From assembly GCA_012730105.1 (NCBI GenBank), contig JAAYBJ010000253.1, positions 1 through 34,162 of the forward strand: a stretch of 34,162 nt of DNA. The letters are read 5' to 3'. Below the pieces are notes generated by a model that ran no database searches, was not told the DNA's origin, and saw nothing but the letters and a program-made list of their open reading frames with translations. This DNA is from Candidatus Hydrogenedentota bacterium (GTDB taxonomy: Bacteria > Hydrogenedentota > Hydrogenedentia > Hydrogenedentales > CAITNO01). The position numbers were made by a program, and so were the translations under genes. Each line of letters starts with the position of its first letter. The first letter of the stretch is position 1. This document shows, piece by piece, positions 23,638-32,068 of the stretch.

Positions 23638-24606
23638 ATGCGCGTATTGGTTACCGGCGGCGCCGGATTTATCGGTTCCCACCTGTGCGAGGCCCTGTTG
23701 GCCGCGGGGCACAAGGTATTCGTGCTGGACGATCTAAGCACGGGTCGCTTTGAAAACATCGAGCACCTGCCCGATGTGACCTGCATCATCGATTCCACCC
23801 TGAGCCAGGATATTGTGCGCGATCTCGTGCGCGACGTGGATGTCGTCTATCATCTCGCCGCCACGGTGGGCGTGCAATTGGTGGTCAACCACCCCATCCG
23901 CACCATTGTCAACAACATCCAGGGCACGGAAACCGTCCTGCAGGAGACCTGCCGCTACCGCAGGCGCCTGCTGATCACCTCCACCAGCGAAGTGTACGGC
24001 AAGGGCGCCCGCGAGGTGTTCCATGAAAACGATGATCGTGTGATCGGCGCCACCCACCTGCACCGCTGGTGCTATGCCGCCTCCAAGGCGATAGACGAAT
24101 TTCTCGCGCTGGCCTACTGGCGTGAAAAGCGGCATCCCGTGGTTATTGCGCGCCTGTTCAACACGGTCGGCCCGCGCCAGACCGGCAGGTACGGCATGGT
24201 CATCCCCACCTTCGCCCGCCAGGCCCTGCTGAACGAGCCTCTGACCGTGTACGGCGACGGTAAACAGTCCCGTTGCTTCGCTTATGTGGGGGACGTCGTG
24301 CCCGCGTTGATGACGCTCATGGAGCGGACCGATATTCGGGGTGAGGCGTTTAACATCGGTAACAACGAGCCGGTTACCATGGAAGACCTCGCCCGCCGGG
24401 TCATTGAACGGTCGGGCAGCACGTCAGACATCCGCTACATCCCCTACGACCAGGCCTACGGCCCGGGTTACGAGGACATGCGCCACCGCGAACCCAGCCT
24501 GGACAAGATCCGCGAGGCCATCGGGTATGTACCCAAAACCTCCCTGGACGAGATTCTCGACGTGGTGATCGCGGATACCCGTAAACGCTTGCAGCACGAC
24601 GTGTAG
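23638..24606 (+). CDS. NAD-dependent epimerase/dehydratase (extended SDR; UDP-glucose epimerase / UDP-glucuronate decarboxylase-like)
   Basis: 322 aa, cytoplasmic. It has the extended SDR Rossmann motif VLVTGGAGFIGSHL (Gly7, Gly10, Gly13), an LDDLSTG acidic residue for NAD ribose binding, VYHLAA, the substrate-side TSTSEVYG, and the catalytic Tyr146/Lys150 pair in YAASK. Downstream ARLFNTVGPRQ, YGMVIPTFARQAL and VYGDGKQSRCFAYVGDV are typical of nucleotide-sugar 4-epimerases and UDP-glucuronate decarboxylases. The RLFNTVGPRQTGRYGMV run leans to the decarboxylase-like group, but I cannot separate the two. GGGAGAA precedes the ATG by ~5 nt. It is divergent from GH2, so both may respond to one regulator. 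It most likely supplies a sugar nucleotide for surface polysaccharide. Confidence 0.88.
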   Translation: MRVLVTGGAGFIGSHLCEALLAAGHKVFVLDDLSTGRFENIEHLPDVTCIIDSTLSQDIVRDLVRDVDVVYHLAATVGVQLVVNHPIRTIVNNIQGTETVLQETCRYRRRLLITSTSEVYGKGAREVFHENDDRVIGATHLHRWCYAASKAIDEFLALAYWREKRHPVVIARLFNTVGPRQTGRYGMVIPTFARQALLNEPLTVYGDGKQSRCFAYVGDVVPALMTLMERTDIRGEAFNIGNNEPVTMEDLARRVIERSGSTSDIRYIPYDQAYGPGYEDMRHREPSLDKIREAIGYVPKTSLDEILDVVIADTRKRLQHDV

Positions 24607-24626
24607 AACCCGACACCCCATAGTAT

Positions 24627-24829
24627 TCGTGCTCGTAAATCGTGCGCGTACTCGTAATCGAAAAATGCAACAGGGACTCGATTACCAGCAACGATTACGA
24701 GGTACGATCACGAAACACGATTCATAATCCTCGTGCTCGTAAATCGTGCGCGTACTCGTAATCGGAAAAAATGCAACAGGGACTCGATTACGAACAACGA
24801 TTACGATGTACGATCACGAAACACGATTC
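24627..24829. repeat. tandem pair of ~98-bp stem-loop elements (CGTAATCG/CGATTACG family)
   Basis: Two direct copies, 24627-24723 and 24731-24829, repeat at a 104-bp period and differ at only a few positions: a 2-base indel in the A-run and substitutions around ATTACCAGC/ATTACGAAC and GAGGTACG/GATGTACG. Within each copy the left part (TCGTGCTCGTAAATCGTGCG and onward to CTCGTAATCG) is roughly the reverse complement of the right part (CGATTACGAGGTACGATCACG and onward), so each can fold into a long imperfect hairpin with arms of ~30 nt. The pair fills almost the whole gap between the converging epimerase and Dabb genes. Related pieces occur at 15066-15136 and 15605-15658. Confidence 0.85.
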
Positions 24830-24836
24830 CATCAAC

Positions 24837-25250
24837 TCAGGGCTTGGTCCAGTAATCAAATACGGCCACCTTGTCCAGAACCGGTCCCAGCATCGCGCCG
24901 AATTCCTTATGCGCCGGGTGCGGCAGGTAGGCATCGCGGTCCGCCTCGTTCTTGAAGGTCAAAAAGAAGAGATGGGTATATCCCTGGTCCAGGTTCTCGG
25001 GGCTCACGTTGGTGCCCCATTCCATGTCCATGATCACGCCCGTGGCGCTGGGCAGGCGACAAAAAGCGGCCTCAATGGCGCGTACCTGTTCCGCAGTGGC
25101 GTCATCCTTGAATTTTAACAATACCACGTGGCGTAGTACCTGGGCCGATTCGTCATCATCGGCAACGGCATAGGGCATAATCGCACCCAGGATAAGGCAA
25201 AATGCCAGAATACAAAGGGGAAGGGATGCAAATGGTGTTTTGGTCCGCAT
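24837..25250 (-). CDS. secreted Dabb (stress-responsive A/B barrel) domain protein
   Basis: 137 aa. A signal peptide covers residues 1-~31 (LCILAFCLILGAIMPYAVA). The rest is one Dabb ferredoxin-like barrel: VLRHVVLLKFKDDATAEQV, MDMEWGTNVSPENLDQGYTH, FFLTFKNEADRDAYLPHPAH, and VLDKVAVFDYW at the end, all matching the family consensus. Dabb domains dimerise and occur in plant stress proteins and some polyketide cyclases; the exported versions in bacteria have no known role. The frame opens at 25289, but the ATG at 25250 has AAGGAGA upstream and yields a clean signal peptide. Nothing nearby explains its substrate. Confidence 0.9.
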   Translation of the reverse strand: MRTKTPFASLPLCILAFCLILGAIMPYAVADDDESAQVLRHVVLLKFKDDATAEQVRAIEAAFCRLPSATGVIMDMEWGTNVSPENLDQGYTHLFFLTFKNEADRDAYLPHPAHKEFGAMLGPVLDKVAVFDYWTKP

Positions 25251-25432
25251 AGACAGGTTCTCCTTGAGTGTGTTTACTTTGTTATCCACCTGGACAATTC
25301 ACATACTTTTCCAACAAGTACCTCTTTGCCTCCTCCACTTTACCCTATTAAGAGTGATCTTTGTAATCGGAAAACAACGGGGCGTGGGTGGACACTGTAA
25401 AAGCGGAAAACATGAGTAAGAAAAAATCATTG

Positions 25433-25660
25433 TTATCTTAGCCGTAGATAATCTTCCACACTAAAACCGGCATCTTTCAAAATGCGTACAGCCAAACCCC
25501 GCCCCAAATCGCATCCCGTATGAATCGGAACGGTGACCGAAACGTTATTCTCTTCATGCCAAAGCGTCAAATGGCTGCCTGACTGCCGTTCATCCACGAA
25601 ACCCTGACCTCGTAAAAACTTTACCAACTCCAGTGCCGTTACTTGGGGCATCCGAGTCAT
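25433..25660 (-). CDS. hicA: HicA-family toxin (mRNA interferase), pair 1
   Basis: 75 aa with a double-stranded-RNA-binding-like fold. VTALELVKFLRGQGF is the first helix, then the catalytic histidine His30 in QSGSHLTLWH, a VTVPIHTG strand and the final LGRGLAVRILKDAGFSVEDYL helix. All are typical of HicA/YcfA proteins, which cleave mRNA when free of antitoxin. Its ATG overlaps the hicB stop (ATGA, 25657-25660), so it is translated after hicB from the same transcript. An internal Met4 could also serve as the start. Confidence 0.93.
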   Translation of the reverse strand: MTRMPQVTALELVKFLRGQGFVDERQSGSHLTLWHEENNVSVTVPIHTGCDLGRGLAVRILKDAGFSVEDYLRLR

Positions 25661-25896
25661 TCCGGTACCCCTACCGTCAATTCTTCAACATGTACCAGAT
25701 GTTCCTTCTGCTCAATCGGTTGTCCATGCGCTTCTAAAGCGGCCACGTGTTGTTGGATCGCCTCACGAATGTTGCGCTTAGCCTCTTCAATGGTCGCGCC
25801 GTTGCTGAAACAGCCGGGCAGGGTCGGGCTGTAGGCAAAGTATCCTTCGTCCTCTGGTTCTTTTTCGATCACAATTTCAAAACTGTAATAACGCAT
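25657..25896 (-). CDS. hicB: HicB-family antitoxin, pair 1
   Basis: 79 aa. Partial RNase-H-like HicB fold: FEIVIEKEPEDEGYFAYSPT, LPGCFSNGATIEEAKRNIRE, AIQQHVAALEAHGQPIEQ. This matches the HicB consensus of a 'Y-A-x-x-P-x-LPGC' strand and helix. No separate C-terminal ribbon-helix-helix or HTH domain is visible, so DNA binding would have to come from elsewhere or be absent. The frame opens at 25965, but the ATG at 25896 has GGTGGAGATC in front and fits the family start. It is antitoxin-first, coupled to hicA by a 4-nt overlap. Confidence 0.93.
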   Translation of the reverse strand: MRYYSFEIVIEKEPEDEGYFAYSPTLPGCFSNGATIEEAKRNIREAIQQHVAALEAHGQPIEQKEHLVHVEELTVGVPE

Positions 25897-26088
25897 AGAT
25901 GATCTCCACCATAATAACATGTCACCTTCATGTATAGTATCGCATACCCTGACCTTATAGCACACTTACTATTTCCCCTGATAATGACCGGCGTGTTCTA
26001 TAACCTAACGGCTGGCGAAACAAAGCGTTATCCAAGAAAGGGAAAACCCGACTTGTAAGATTTTATACGTTGGGTCTTGCCTTGCCTG

Positions 26089-26112
26089 CCCTGCAATATT
26101 CCATTTGCAGGG
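26089..26112 (-). terminator. stem-loop downstream of the BNR protein gene (possible terminator)
   Basis: CCCTGCAA/TTGCAGGG with an 8-nt loop lies 52 bp beyond the stop codon of the minus-strand gene at 26164. No T-run follows on the minus strand, so intrinsic termination is not assured. The gap 25897-26163 otherwise has nothing I can name. Confidence 0.35.
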
Positions 26113-26163
26113 TTGGCAAAAGCACCTGACAGTGAGGGGACCACAATCGATTATTACTTAATA

Positions 26164-27438
26164 TCAACGGATGCCGATGTCCGTCTTTATCCGAAAGAAA
26201 AACACCTTCGTATCCCGTGCGAGGATATCAGGGCTGCCCTGTTCAGTAAAGGAACCAATGACATGGCCTTCTTCCGTAATTTCGCGGTAGCCGCCGATGG
26301 CATAGGGGCGGAAGGCTTGTGTCGAGCGGGCGAAATCTTGCCAGCTGCCGCCGTTGTCTCTGCTGACAAGACAGGCAATACGGCCGGCATCCTGCATCAC
26401 ACAAAACAGGGGTGAGTCGGATTTACCGGAACGTGCGGCGAAAAACCCGTCCAATCCGCTCAGGCGGATCATTCCCCCTGCGAATTCAGGCTGAAGATCC
26501 ATGTCCCGCTTTGCGGCGGCGATGTCATAGCGCATATAGTGCTGCCGGGATGGCGTACGCTGCGCCAGATAAACGAAATGGAGTTTTCCGTTCTTGACCC
26601 GGACACTGGACAACCACGTGTGATTCTCGAACTCATCGTCCCAAGTAATACACATCGCGGGGCCGGTATCATCGGCAACCACCGGGGTTGTCAACGGCGC
26701 GCCGTCCAGGTTCCGCCAGGTTTTACCGCCGTCCGGGGAACACATGTGGTGGATATCATAGTAGAGATAAACATCATGTTTTTGCGTGGTCCAGGCCGCG
26801 TGCAGCATGCCGTCCTGCCCCACGTCCAGGTACGGGTACTGCAGGACGGCATGGGGGCCCTGCTGCAGGAGCGTGCAGGATTTATGCACCGTGCCGTCAA
26901 GGCCAATCACGTGAAAGGTGTTGTTATGGGAAAAGAAATAGAGTTGTTTCCGTGACGGGTCGTAGCGCATGGCGTATTTACCCGCCGCCCCCTGGGGCAC
27001 AACGGAGATGAGCGGTTCCTGGAAGCCTTTCTCCGCCAAAAAACGGTAGAGGTACGCGTTGCCGTCCTGGAAATTCACGCGCATGAGATAAATATTGCCC
27101 GTTTCATCCGTCTCCAGTACAGGCGGATTCGTGGCGTGCGTGTCCTCGTAGATCACGGAGAAGCTTCGGCCCCCGTCGGTACTGCGCAGCAGCCTCCACT
27201 GCTGCGCCATAAAGACATCGTCGCGCGTGCGAATATAAGACATGAAGATGCCATGGCTGTTGGCAACCACCTTTTGATTATGGCTTTGAAACGTGGCATA
27301 ACCCGTTGCCTCCGTATCTACGCACACTACTTCCACAGAACTCGGAAACTGCCTGGCAGGCGGGAGCGGAACTGTTTCGGCAGCGGAAAAGGCGGCAATC
27401 AGTATTAACAGGCACAAACATGACACACGGCGCTTCAT
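26164..27438 (-). CDS. secreted BNR/sialidase-like beta-propeller protein
   Basis: 424 aa with a signal peptide (LCLLILIAAFSAAETV, cleavage near residue 20). Three Asp-box motifs of the S-x-D-x-G-x-[ST]-[WF] type are visible: STDGGRSF, SPDGGKTW and SRDNGGSW. Strands between them (NIYLMRVNFQDGNAYLYRFL, QLYFFSHNNTFHVIGLDG, GKLHFVYLAQRT) fit a six-bladed sialidase/neuraminidase-like propeller of the BNR repeat family. I do not see the FRIP motif or a clear arginine triad, so sialidase activity is not claimed; carbohydrate binding or another lyase/hydrolase role is open. An upstream ATG (27456) lacks a ribosome-binding site, while the ATG at 27438 has AAAGGGAAA. It lies 27 bp after the TIM-barrel gene, probably in one operon. 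Confidence 0.82.
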   Translation of the reverse strand: MKRRVSCLCLLILIAAFSAAETVPLPPARQFPSSVEVVCVDTEATGYATFQSHNQKVVANSHGIFMSYIRTRDDVFMAQQWRLLRSTDGGRSFSVIYEDTHATNPPVLETDETGNIYLMRVNFQDGNAYLYRFLAEKGFQEPLISVVPQGAAGKYAMRYDPSRKQLYFFSHNNTFHVIGLDGTVHKSCTLLQQGPHAVLQYPYLDVGQDGMLHAAWTTQKHDVYLYYDIHHMCSPDGGKTWRNLDGAPLTTPVVADDTGPAMCITWDDEFENHTWLSSVRVKNGKLHFVYLAQRTPSRQHYMRYDIAAAKRDMDLQPEFAGGMIRLSGLDGFFAARSGKSDSPLFCVMQDAGRIACLVSRDNGGSWQDFARSTQAFRPYAIGGYREITEEGHVIGSFTEQGSPDILARDTKVFFFRIKTDIGIR

Positions 27439-27465
27439 TTGTATTTTCCCTTTCATAGCGATTGC

Positions 27466-28875
27466 TCATGATTTTGTTGTAGTAATGGCGGCGGCCCAAT
27501 TCTCCGGGCCGGGCGCGCTCAAGACAAACATGGATCCGCCTACCACCTGCTGTTCCGGTCCCCAGGCGCCGGTATCGACATTAATCCAGGACAGGACCAG
27601 CGCGCCGCCGGCCGAGGACAAATCGAGTTTCACCCTGCCGCCGCTCGCGGGGAAATACACGGCATAGGCACGCCCCGGGTCGGCGGATACATAGGCCTCG
27701 TTGGGTTCGCGTTTAGACAACAATTCATTGGCGGGCCTTACCGTCCATAGGGGGATTTTGGATTCGAGCATTCTGGCGGCGCGAATGGCGGCCACCGCTT
27801 TGTCGTTCAGTCCCAGGCCGGAGTCCGGCCGATGGAAACGCATGGAAGCCGCGCCGGCCAGCAGGTGCCGCCAGAAACGTTCGATGCCGTCCTGGTCGGT
27901 GTGGCCGAACTTGTTCCCATTCGCGCCGTAGGTCTTGGTGGTGTTCATCGGGCGCGGGTTCGCCGACAGGTATTCCCGAACATGCAGGAAATTGTCCCAG
28001 TGTTCCTGGCCCTTCTTGTGATTGTTCTGGGACACGTCGACGAAGTCGTACAGTTCAGGGTGATCGAAGGTGCGCTTGTGCATGGAAGAGGCCAGGTTCC
28101 AGTCGTCCCACATTTCTGTTATGTAGACCCGCTTTCCGGCCTTGGATGCCCGTTCCTTGATAAAGCGCGCCCAGTAACGGCCCCACTCCTCCTCGCCGCT
28201 GGTCTCATTGTCCATGCAATACAGCACATGATCGTACTTCAGGGCTTGTTCCAGCATTTTCTCCACGAAACGCTGCTGGAAGGGTAGCACCACTTTGTTG
28301 TCCCGCTGCCCGGGTGTCGTGAAAAAGAAGGGCTGTTTGTTCGCGCCGGGATGATCCGGGTACGTTTCGGCAAATCCTGACACCTCATAGCTGTAGTTGA
28401 TATTGTTAGCGGGATTATAGGGGTGGATGTGCCAGCGGCCGCTGCCGCCGCTGTCCGTGTAGTCGAACCGGTCCCAGACTTCAATCTGCACAAAAATGTT
28501 CCGCTTGGCCGTTTCCCGGAGCATCCGTTCAAAGCGGGTCCAGTACTCCTCGTTCCATTGGTTCAGGTCGTACTTACCGTCATCCAACTGCCTGAACGGG
28601 TATACCTCAAAGCCCTTATCCTTGCGGTCGCTCATGGTGTTGCGAATGACGTTACCCCTTGCCGCAGCCAGCCGGTCCAACTGCGCGATCAGCTCCGTCT
28701 CGGGCCACTGAAAGAGGTTATCATCGTCACTGCCACCCAGCAACAGTATCGGATCGCCCTGCCAGCTCCAGTAAAAGGGATTTTCTTCCCACGGTTGGAG
28801 CGGGGGTTCCGGATCCGCCAGCACCGCGCCTGGGAGGACGCAGAGCAAACAGGAGATAGAAAGGAACGCTTTCAT
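27466..28875 (-). CDS. secreted TIM-barrel glycoside-hydrolase-like protein with C-terminal beta-sandwich
   Basis: 469 aa with a signal peptide ([19 protein letters not shown], cleavage near residue 20). [20 protein letters not shown] is the typical start of GH-A-like barrels of the DUF4038/cellulase-like kind. Barrel strands follow: [47 protein letters not shown] with the Asn-Glu pair expected for an acid/base (Glu224), and [11 protein letters not shown]. The strand where the nucleophile glutamate normally sits, [13 protein letters not shown], has Thr/Lys instead. The last ~90 residues look like a collagen-binding or Ig-like sandwich ([20 protein letters not shown]). GGAAAGG precedes the start. 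It is the middle gene of a probable three-gene operon. Substrate is unknown and activity uncertain. Confidence 0.82.
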   Translation of the reverse strand: MKAFLSISCLLCVLPGAVLADPEPPLQPWEENPFYWSWQGDPILLLGGSDDDNLFQWPETELIAQLDRLAAARGNVIRNTMSDRKDKGFEVYPFRQLDDGKYDLNQWNEEYWTRFERMLRETAKRNIFVQIEVWDRFDYTDSGGSGRWHIHPYNPANNINYSYEVSGFAETYPDHPGANKQPFFFTTPGQRDNKVVLPFQQRFVEKMLEQALKYDHVLYCMDNETSGEEEWGRYWARFIKERASKAGKRVYITEMWDDWNLASSMHKRTFDHPELYDFVDVSQNNHKKGQEHWDNFLHVREYLSANPRPMNTTKTYGANGNKFGHTDQDGIERFWRHLLAGAASMRFHRPDSGLGLNDKAVAAIRAARMLESKIPLWTVRPANELLSKREPNEAYVSADPGRAYAVYFPASGGRVKLDLSSAGGALVLSWINVDTGAWGPEQQVVGGSMFVLSAPGPENWAAAITTTKS

Positions 28876-28983
28876 AGAAAACCTTTCCAGGAAGATTCTT
28901 CATGCATGTCAATTCATACGCGCTGCGCCGCACCATTCACCGGATACCTGCAGTCCGTGCTTCCTCTCAGGAAAATCCGCAGG

Positions 28984-31080
28984 TCAGCCACATTTCACCG
29001 TGAACCGGAACCGCATGTCCTCATCGAACCACATGACGAAATTGGTGCCCCACACATTATTACACAGGCAGAAATGCATGCCCTCTTCCGGCTTCGGCAG
29101 GGCGTTGTCAAAATTCAATAGGGAACGTTTGCCGGGCGCAACCAGAGGGGCGTCCGGCGAAGCAATGGACAAGGCGTTTCCCGCCTCCTTGTAACAGATG
29201 CCGCTTTCTATCCCGTGCAATCTGCGACCCCCGTTCTTGACGACATCACGGGGATCCACCTCCTGCCCCATTTTATCCAGTCTCCACGCGCCGCCCGGTT
29301 GCGTTTCCGGCACAAAAGAAAACCAGAACGCTTCGGGCAGGCGGTAGGCGGGCTTTTCAAACCACTGCAGCGTAACCTGCATTTCCGGGCTTGTCTTGGA
29401 CAGGCGGTATTCCGTGGTGAGCCGCCGTGGACACCCGGGCGGGCAGGCCCCGGTTTCATCGGGAACCTCGAGTTCGGCAAGGATAACCGTTGCATCTTCC
29501 TCTTCCCGGCGCCAGGCCGCCTTCAAACGCGTCGGACAGGTGCGGCTAAGGGGGGCGAAGGCGTCTATGCCCACCTTGCCGAAATCCTCCAACGCCCACT
29601 GGTGCCGTACAGTCAGATACTGATCAAGGAAGCGGTCATACTCTGCCTGTGAAAATGTTTGATACGCGAAGAGTGCGAAGGGACGCGCCGGGGAAACCCA
29701 CGAGCGGCCTGTCTTTCGGTTTTGCAGCCGACCGACGGCGCCGGTGGCGGGGTCCAATGCGAACGCGAGGGAGGCGGTCGTCACCGTCCCGCCGGGTTCC
29801 GCCATGGCTTCAAAAGCGGCAAGGTCGGGAGGGTCGGGGGACAATGCGCCAAGCGCCGTCCCGGCTTCTTCCCGCAGGGCGGGGGACAGGGCATCTACGG
29901 CTTGCTTTAGATAGTCCCGCTTTTCCTGCCAGGAGGCCTCGACGCGCTGAAAGGGCTCCGTGCTTCGGGCGGCCTGTAGCGCTTCCGGCGTGTAAATGTC
30001 CCATGCCTTCAAATAGGATTTAATGTCCAGGCCCCAGGTATGCTCGCCGATCATGGCCAGCGGAACCGCAAAGGCGAGATCTGTGGTGCTGCCGGCCGTA
30101 AGACGATCCGCGCGCAGCCAGTGTTCACGCAACCGGGACAATTCGCGCATCCGCGCGATCTTCCACGGGTCGCTGCCGATGCCGTGAATCCACGAATCCC
30201 CTATTTCACTTGTAATAGCAGGGAGTTGTCCTTCAACACCGGAAACAACCCGGGCGACTTCATCCAAGTCGGAGGCGACGACCTCCGCCCCGGGAAACTG
30301 TTCCTGCAGATTGTCATAGGCTTCCGCGACCTGGGCGGCTGTCTGCGGGCCGTGGTTGTCGCCGGTGAAAATGATGGCGAGCGCCTCGTCCGTGCCGGAA
30401 ATGCGCGTAATGCCGCCGTATTCCGCCTGGCACATGACGATGATCCGCGACCCGTCGGGCGCCTGCCAGACAAACACCGGCGGAACGTCGGGAGGCATGC
30501 TGGCGCCGTTCACGCCGATGTGAAGCAGCCGCACCCCGGCCCGCTGAAGCAGGGGCACGATGCCACGCGTGTGGCCGGGCACATCCGTCATCTTCGCGCT
30601 GATGGTGGTTCGTTGATAGCGTTCATCGAGCGCTTTGGACAATTGCATGCCCGCTTCAAAGACGGACGCGTGCAGCGCCTCGGAATGGGTGGTGAACGGC
30701 AGGGCGTGCCAGCAGAGATCCCCGGCGAGAATGGCTTCTTCCATCGCCCTCCGCTTGTCTTCATCCGCTCGCTGCAAATAGGTATGGATCAGCCACGCGC
30801 CGGTGGTCCATTTGAAGCGCTTTTCAATCTGCCCCTCGCGGGTTTCCCTTGCCAATCGGACGGCGGCGGGAATGAAATCGTTGAAATACTTCTCAAGGAC
30901 GTTGGCTGCCAGGTCCGTGTACCCGATATCCAGGTGGGTCTTGAAAATGACATGGACCTTCCTGACAGGCGGTACGTTATCAGCCCCGGCAAGCCCCGCG
31001 ACAAACGACAAGCTAATCGCGCCCCGCGCGGCACGGTTGAGAAAGTCCCGCCGTGAGAAAATCGCAGGTGATGTATTCAT
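28984..31080 (-). CDS. Tat-exported GH38-like (DUF5054) protein
   Basis: 698 aa. The N-terminus has a twin-arginine signal (FSRRDFLNRAARGAISLSF, cleavage near AGA). HVIFKTHLDIGYTD supplies the HxD pair (His49, Asp51) that in GH38 alpha-mannosidases binds zinc, KMTDVPGHTRG supplies the candidate zinc/nucleophile aspartate (Asp166), and MIGEHTWGLD supplies a later candidate zinc histidine (His347). The C-terminal ~300 residues are beta-rich, as in GH38-type enzymes. Tat export suits a metalloenzyme folded in the cytoplasm. I call it DUF5054-like from the KTHLDIGYTD and EHTWGLD motifs; family recall, not searched. GGAAGG precedes the ATG. It is the first gene of the operon with the TIM-barrel (108-bp gap) and BNR genes. 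Confidence 0.87.
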   Translation of the reverse strand: MNTSPAIFSRRDFLNRAARGAISLSFVAGLAGADNVPPVRKVHVIFKTHLDIGYTDLAANVLEKYFNDFIPAAVRLARETREGQIEKRFKWTTGAWLIHTYLQRADEDKRRAMEEAILAGDLCWHALPFTTHSEALHASVFEAGMQLSKALDERYQRTTISAKMTDVPGHTRGIVPLLQRAGVRLLHIGVNGASMPPDVPPVFVWQAPDGSRIIVMCQAEYGGITRISGTDEALAIIFTGDNHGPQTAAQVAEAYDNLQEQFPGAEVVASDLDEVARVVSGVEGQLPAITSEIGDSWIHGIGSDPWKIARMRELSRLREHWLRADRLTAGSTTDLAFAVPLAMIGEHTWGLDIKSYLKAWDIYTPEALQAARSTEPFQRVEASWQEKRDYLKQAVDALSPALREEAGTALGALSPDPPDLAAFEAMAEPGGTVTTASLAFALDPATGAVGRLQNRKTGRSWVSPARPFALFAYQTFSQAEYDRFLDQYLTVRHQWALEDFGKVGIDAFAPLSRTCPTRLKAAWRREEEDATVILAELEVPDETGACPPGCPRRLTTEYRLSKTSPEMQVTLQWFEKPAYRLPEAFWFSFVPETQPGGAWRLDKMGQEVDPRDVVKNGGRRLHGIESGICYKEAGNALSIASPDAPLVAPGKRSLLNFDNALPKPEEGMHFCLCNNVWGTNFVMWFDEDMRFRFTVKCG

Positions 31081-31181
31081 AAGGACCTTCCGAATGCCCC
31101 GGCAAGATAGTGTATCCCCGTGTTCACCACTGTTTTGTTCTTAAAAATAGTATATTTCCGAATTCAAGTAACAGGCGCCCT

Positions 31182-31406
31182 CTATTCGCCATTGTATTCC
31201 TTCAGAAATTCTTCAGGGGTTATACCTGCCTGTTTAATTGCGTTTCGTAATGTGCCTGTCGCCACTTCCCGGTGCATGGGCACAACACACCCCTTTTCCC
31301 CTTTTCGAAGTACCACATGACTACCACGCTGTCTGGCCACAAAAAAGCCCAGCCTCTTGAAAACCTGAACGATTTCAGCGCCGGAAATATGGGGCAATTC
31401 AGGCAT
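31182..31406 (-). CDS. hicA: HicA-family toxin (mRNA interferase), pair 2
   Basis: 74 aa: ISGAEIVQVFKRLGFFVARQ, the catalytic histidine His30 in QRGSHVVLRKG, then GCVVPMHREVATGTLRNAIK and QAGITPEEFLKEY. This is closer to the most common HicA consensus than pair 1. The start overlaps the hicB stop by 8 nt, so the two are coupled. It differs clearly from the toxin at 25433-25660, which argues for separate acquisition rather than a recent duplication. Confidence 0.95.
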   Translation of the reverse strand: MPELPHISGAEIVQVFKRLGFFVARQRGSHVVLRKGEKGCVVPMHREVATGTLRNAIKQAGITPEEFLKEYNGE

Positions 31407-31608
31407 GAATGGGAATCTCGAACGTCGTTAGAAAAGGATGCTCAAATGAGGTTGCGGGAAATTCCTCAAGATACAATTCCGTCGCTTCTCTCAGATTGTT
31501 GATAGACTCTTCCAGGGTATATCCTTGGCTCGCAGTGCCCACTTCCGGACATTCGGCCACATAGATATCGCCTTCCTTGTGTACAATGGCTGTAAATGCG
31601 GTTGTCAT
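31399..31608 (-). CDS. hicB: HicB-family antitoxin, pair 2
   Basis: 69 aa: TAFTAIVHKEGDIYVAECPE, VGTASQGYTLEESINNLREA and TELYLEEFP are the standard HicB pattern (YVAxCPE, SQG, NLxEAxELYLE). It is short, without a visible DNA-binding tail. The frame opens at 31632, but that codon overlaps the -10 box of the promoter at 31635-31663. The ATG at 31608 has AAGGAA 6-7 nt upstream and fits the family, so it is the start. Confidence 0.94.
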   Translation of the reverse strand: MTTAFTAIVHKEGDIYVAECPEVGTASQGYTLEESINNLREATELYLEEFPATSFEHPFLTTFEIPIHA

Positions 31609-31634
31609 CTGAAGTTCCTTTTTTGTCCACATCT

Positions 31635-31663
31635 ATTATACCTTCCGCCATAAGTATCTACAA
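31635..31663 (-). promoter_or_regulatory. sigma70-type promoter for hicBA pair 2
   Basis: On the minus strand TTGTAG (31658-31663) and a perfect TATAAT (31635-31640) are separated by exactly 17 bp. The start point would fall near 31628, giving a ~20-nt leader before the hicB ATG at 31608. It is the best promoter match I found in the window. Confidence 0.6.
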
Positions 31664-32068
31664 GTGGAATTAATCGACAAATGGCATGGCTACGAACCGA
31701 GTCGGGGATGATCTTCATTCGTCCAGTAGGCCGGGCGAAGTGGAACCATTCGATGTATCGTTTGCGATGAAAACAACCAAAAAGAATTGTGGATGTGCTG
31801 GATATGTTCAAGGTTGAGCGGAAGCCACCTTTACAATGATATATGCTGAGGTTAAAGGCGGGTTTCGCTTGGAGGATGCCATGCTGAGAATCGGCTTGAA
31901 TTTTCCTGCGCATTCGTTTATCAAATACTTGCAAGAAGGTCTCACTCCACCCGGCCTACAAGACTGGTAGCATGATGAAATGACCGTTAAACATGGAACA
32001 TAATAAGATACTTACAAGTTTGTTAGTATCGTTCATAGAAATTGACCACTACATCCCAGGAGAAGACC
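31664..32068. other. intergenic region without a credible gene
   Basis: About 400 bp between the divergent hicBA pair and the LamG/propeller gene, lower in GC than its neighbours. A 44-codon plus-strand frame at 31836-31970 (ending in YLQEGLTPPGLQDW) has no ribosome-binding site and is probably chance or a degraded piece. I see no repeat, hairpin or mobile element. Confidence 0.5.

Noticed and set aside
24627-24829. CRISPR-like array
   Set aside because: There are only two long copies with a 7-bp gap, no spacers and no cas genes; each copy is itself a hairpin.
26164-27438. Sialidase activity for the BNR protein
   Set aside because: Asp-boxes alone do not show it; the FRIP motif and arginine triad could not be identified.
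30040-31056. 338-codon plus-strand frame
   Set aside because: It is antisense to the GH38-like gene; His/Arg/Gly-rich composition is typical of a shadow frame.
31836-31970. 44-codon frame as a transposase remnant
   Set aside because: It is too short, has no recognisable transposase motif and no terminal inverted repeats.
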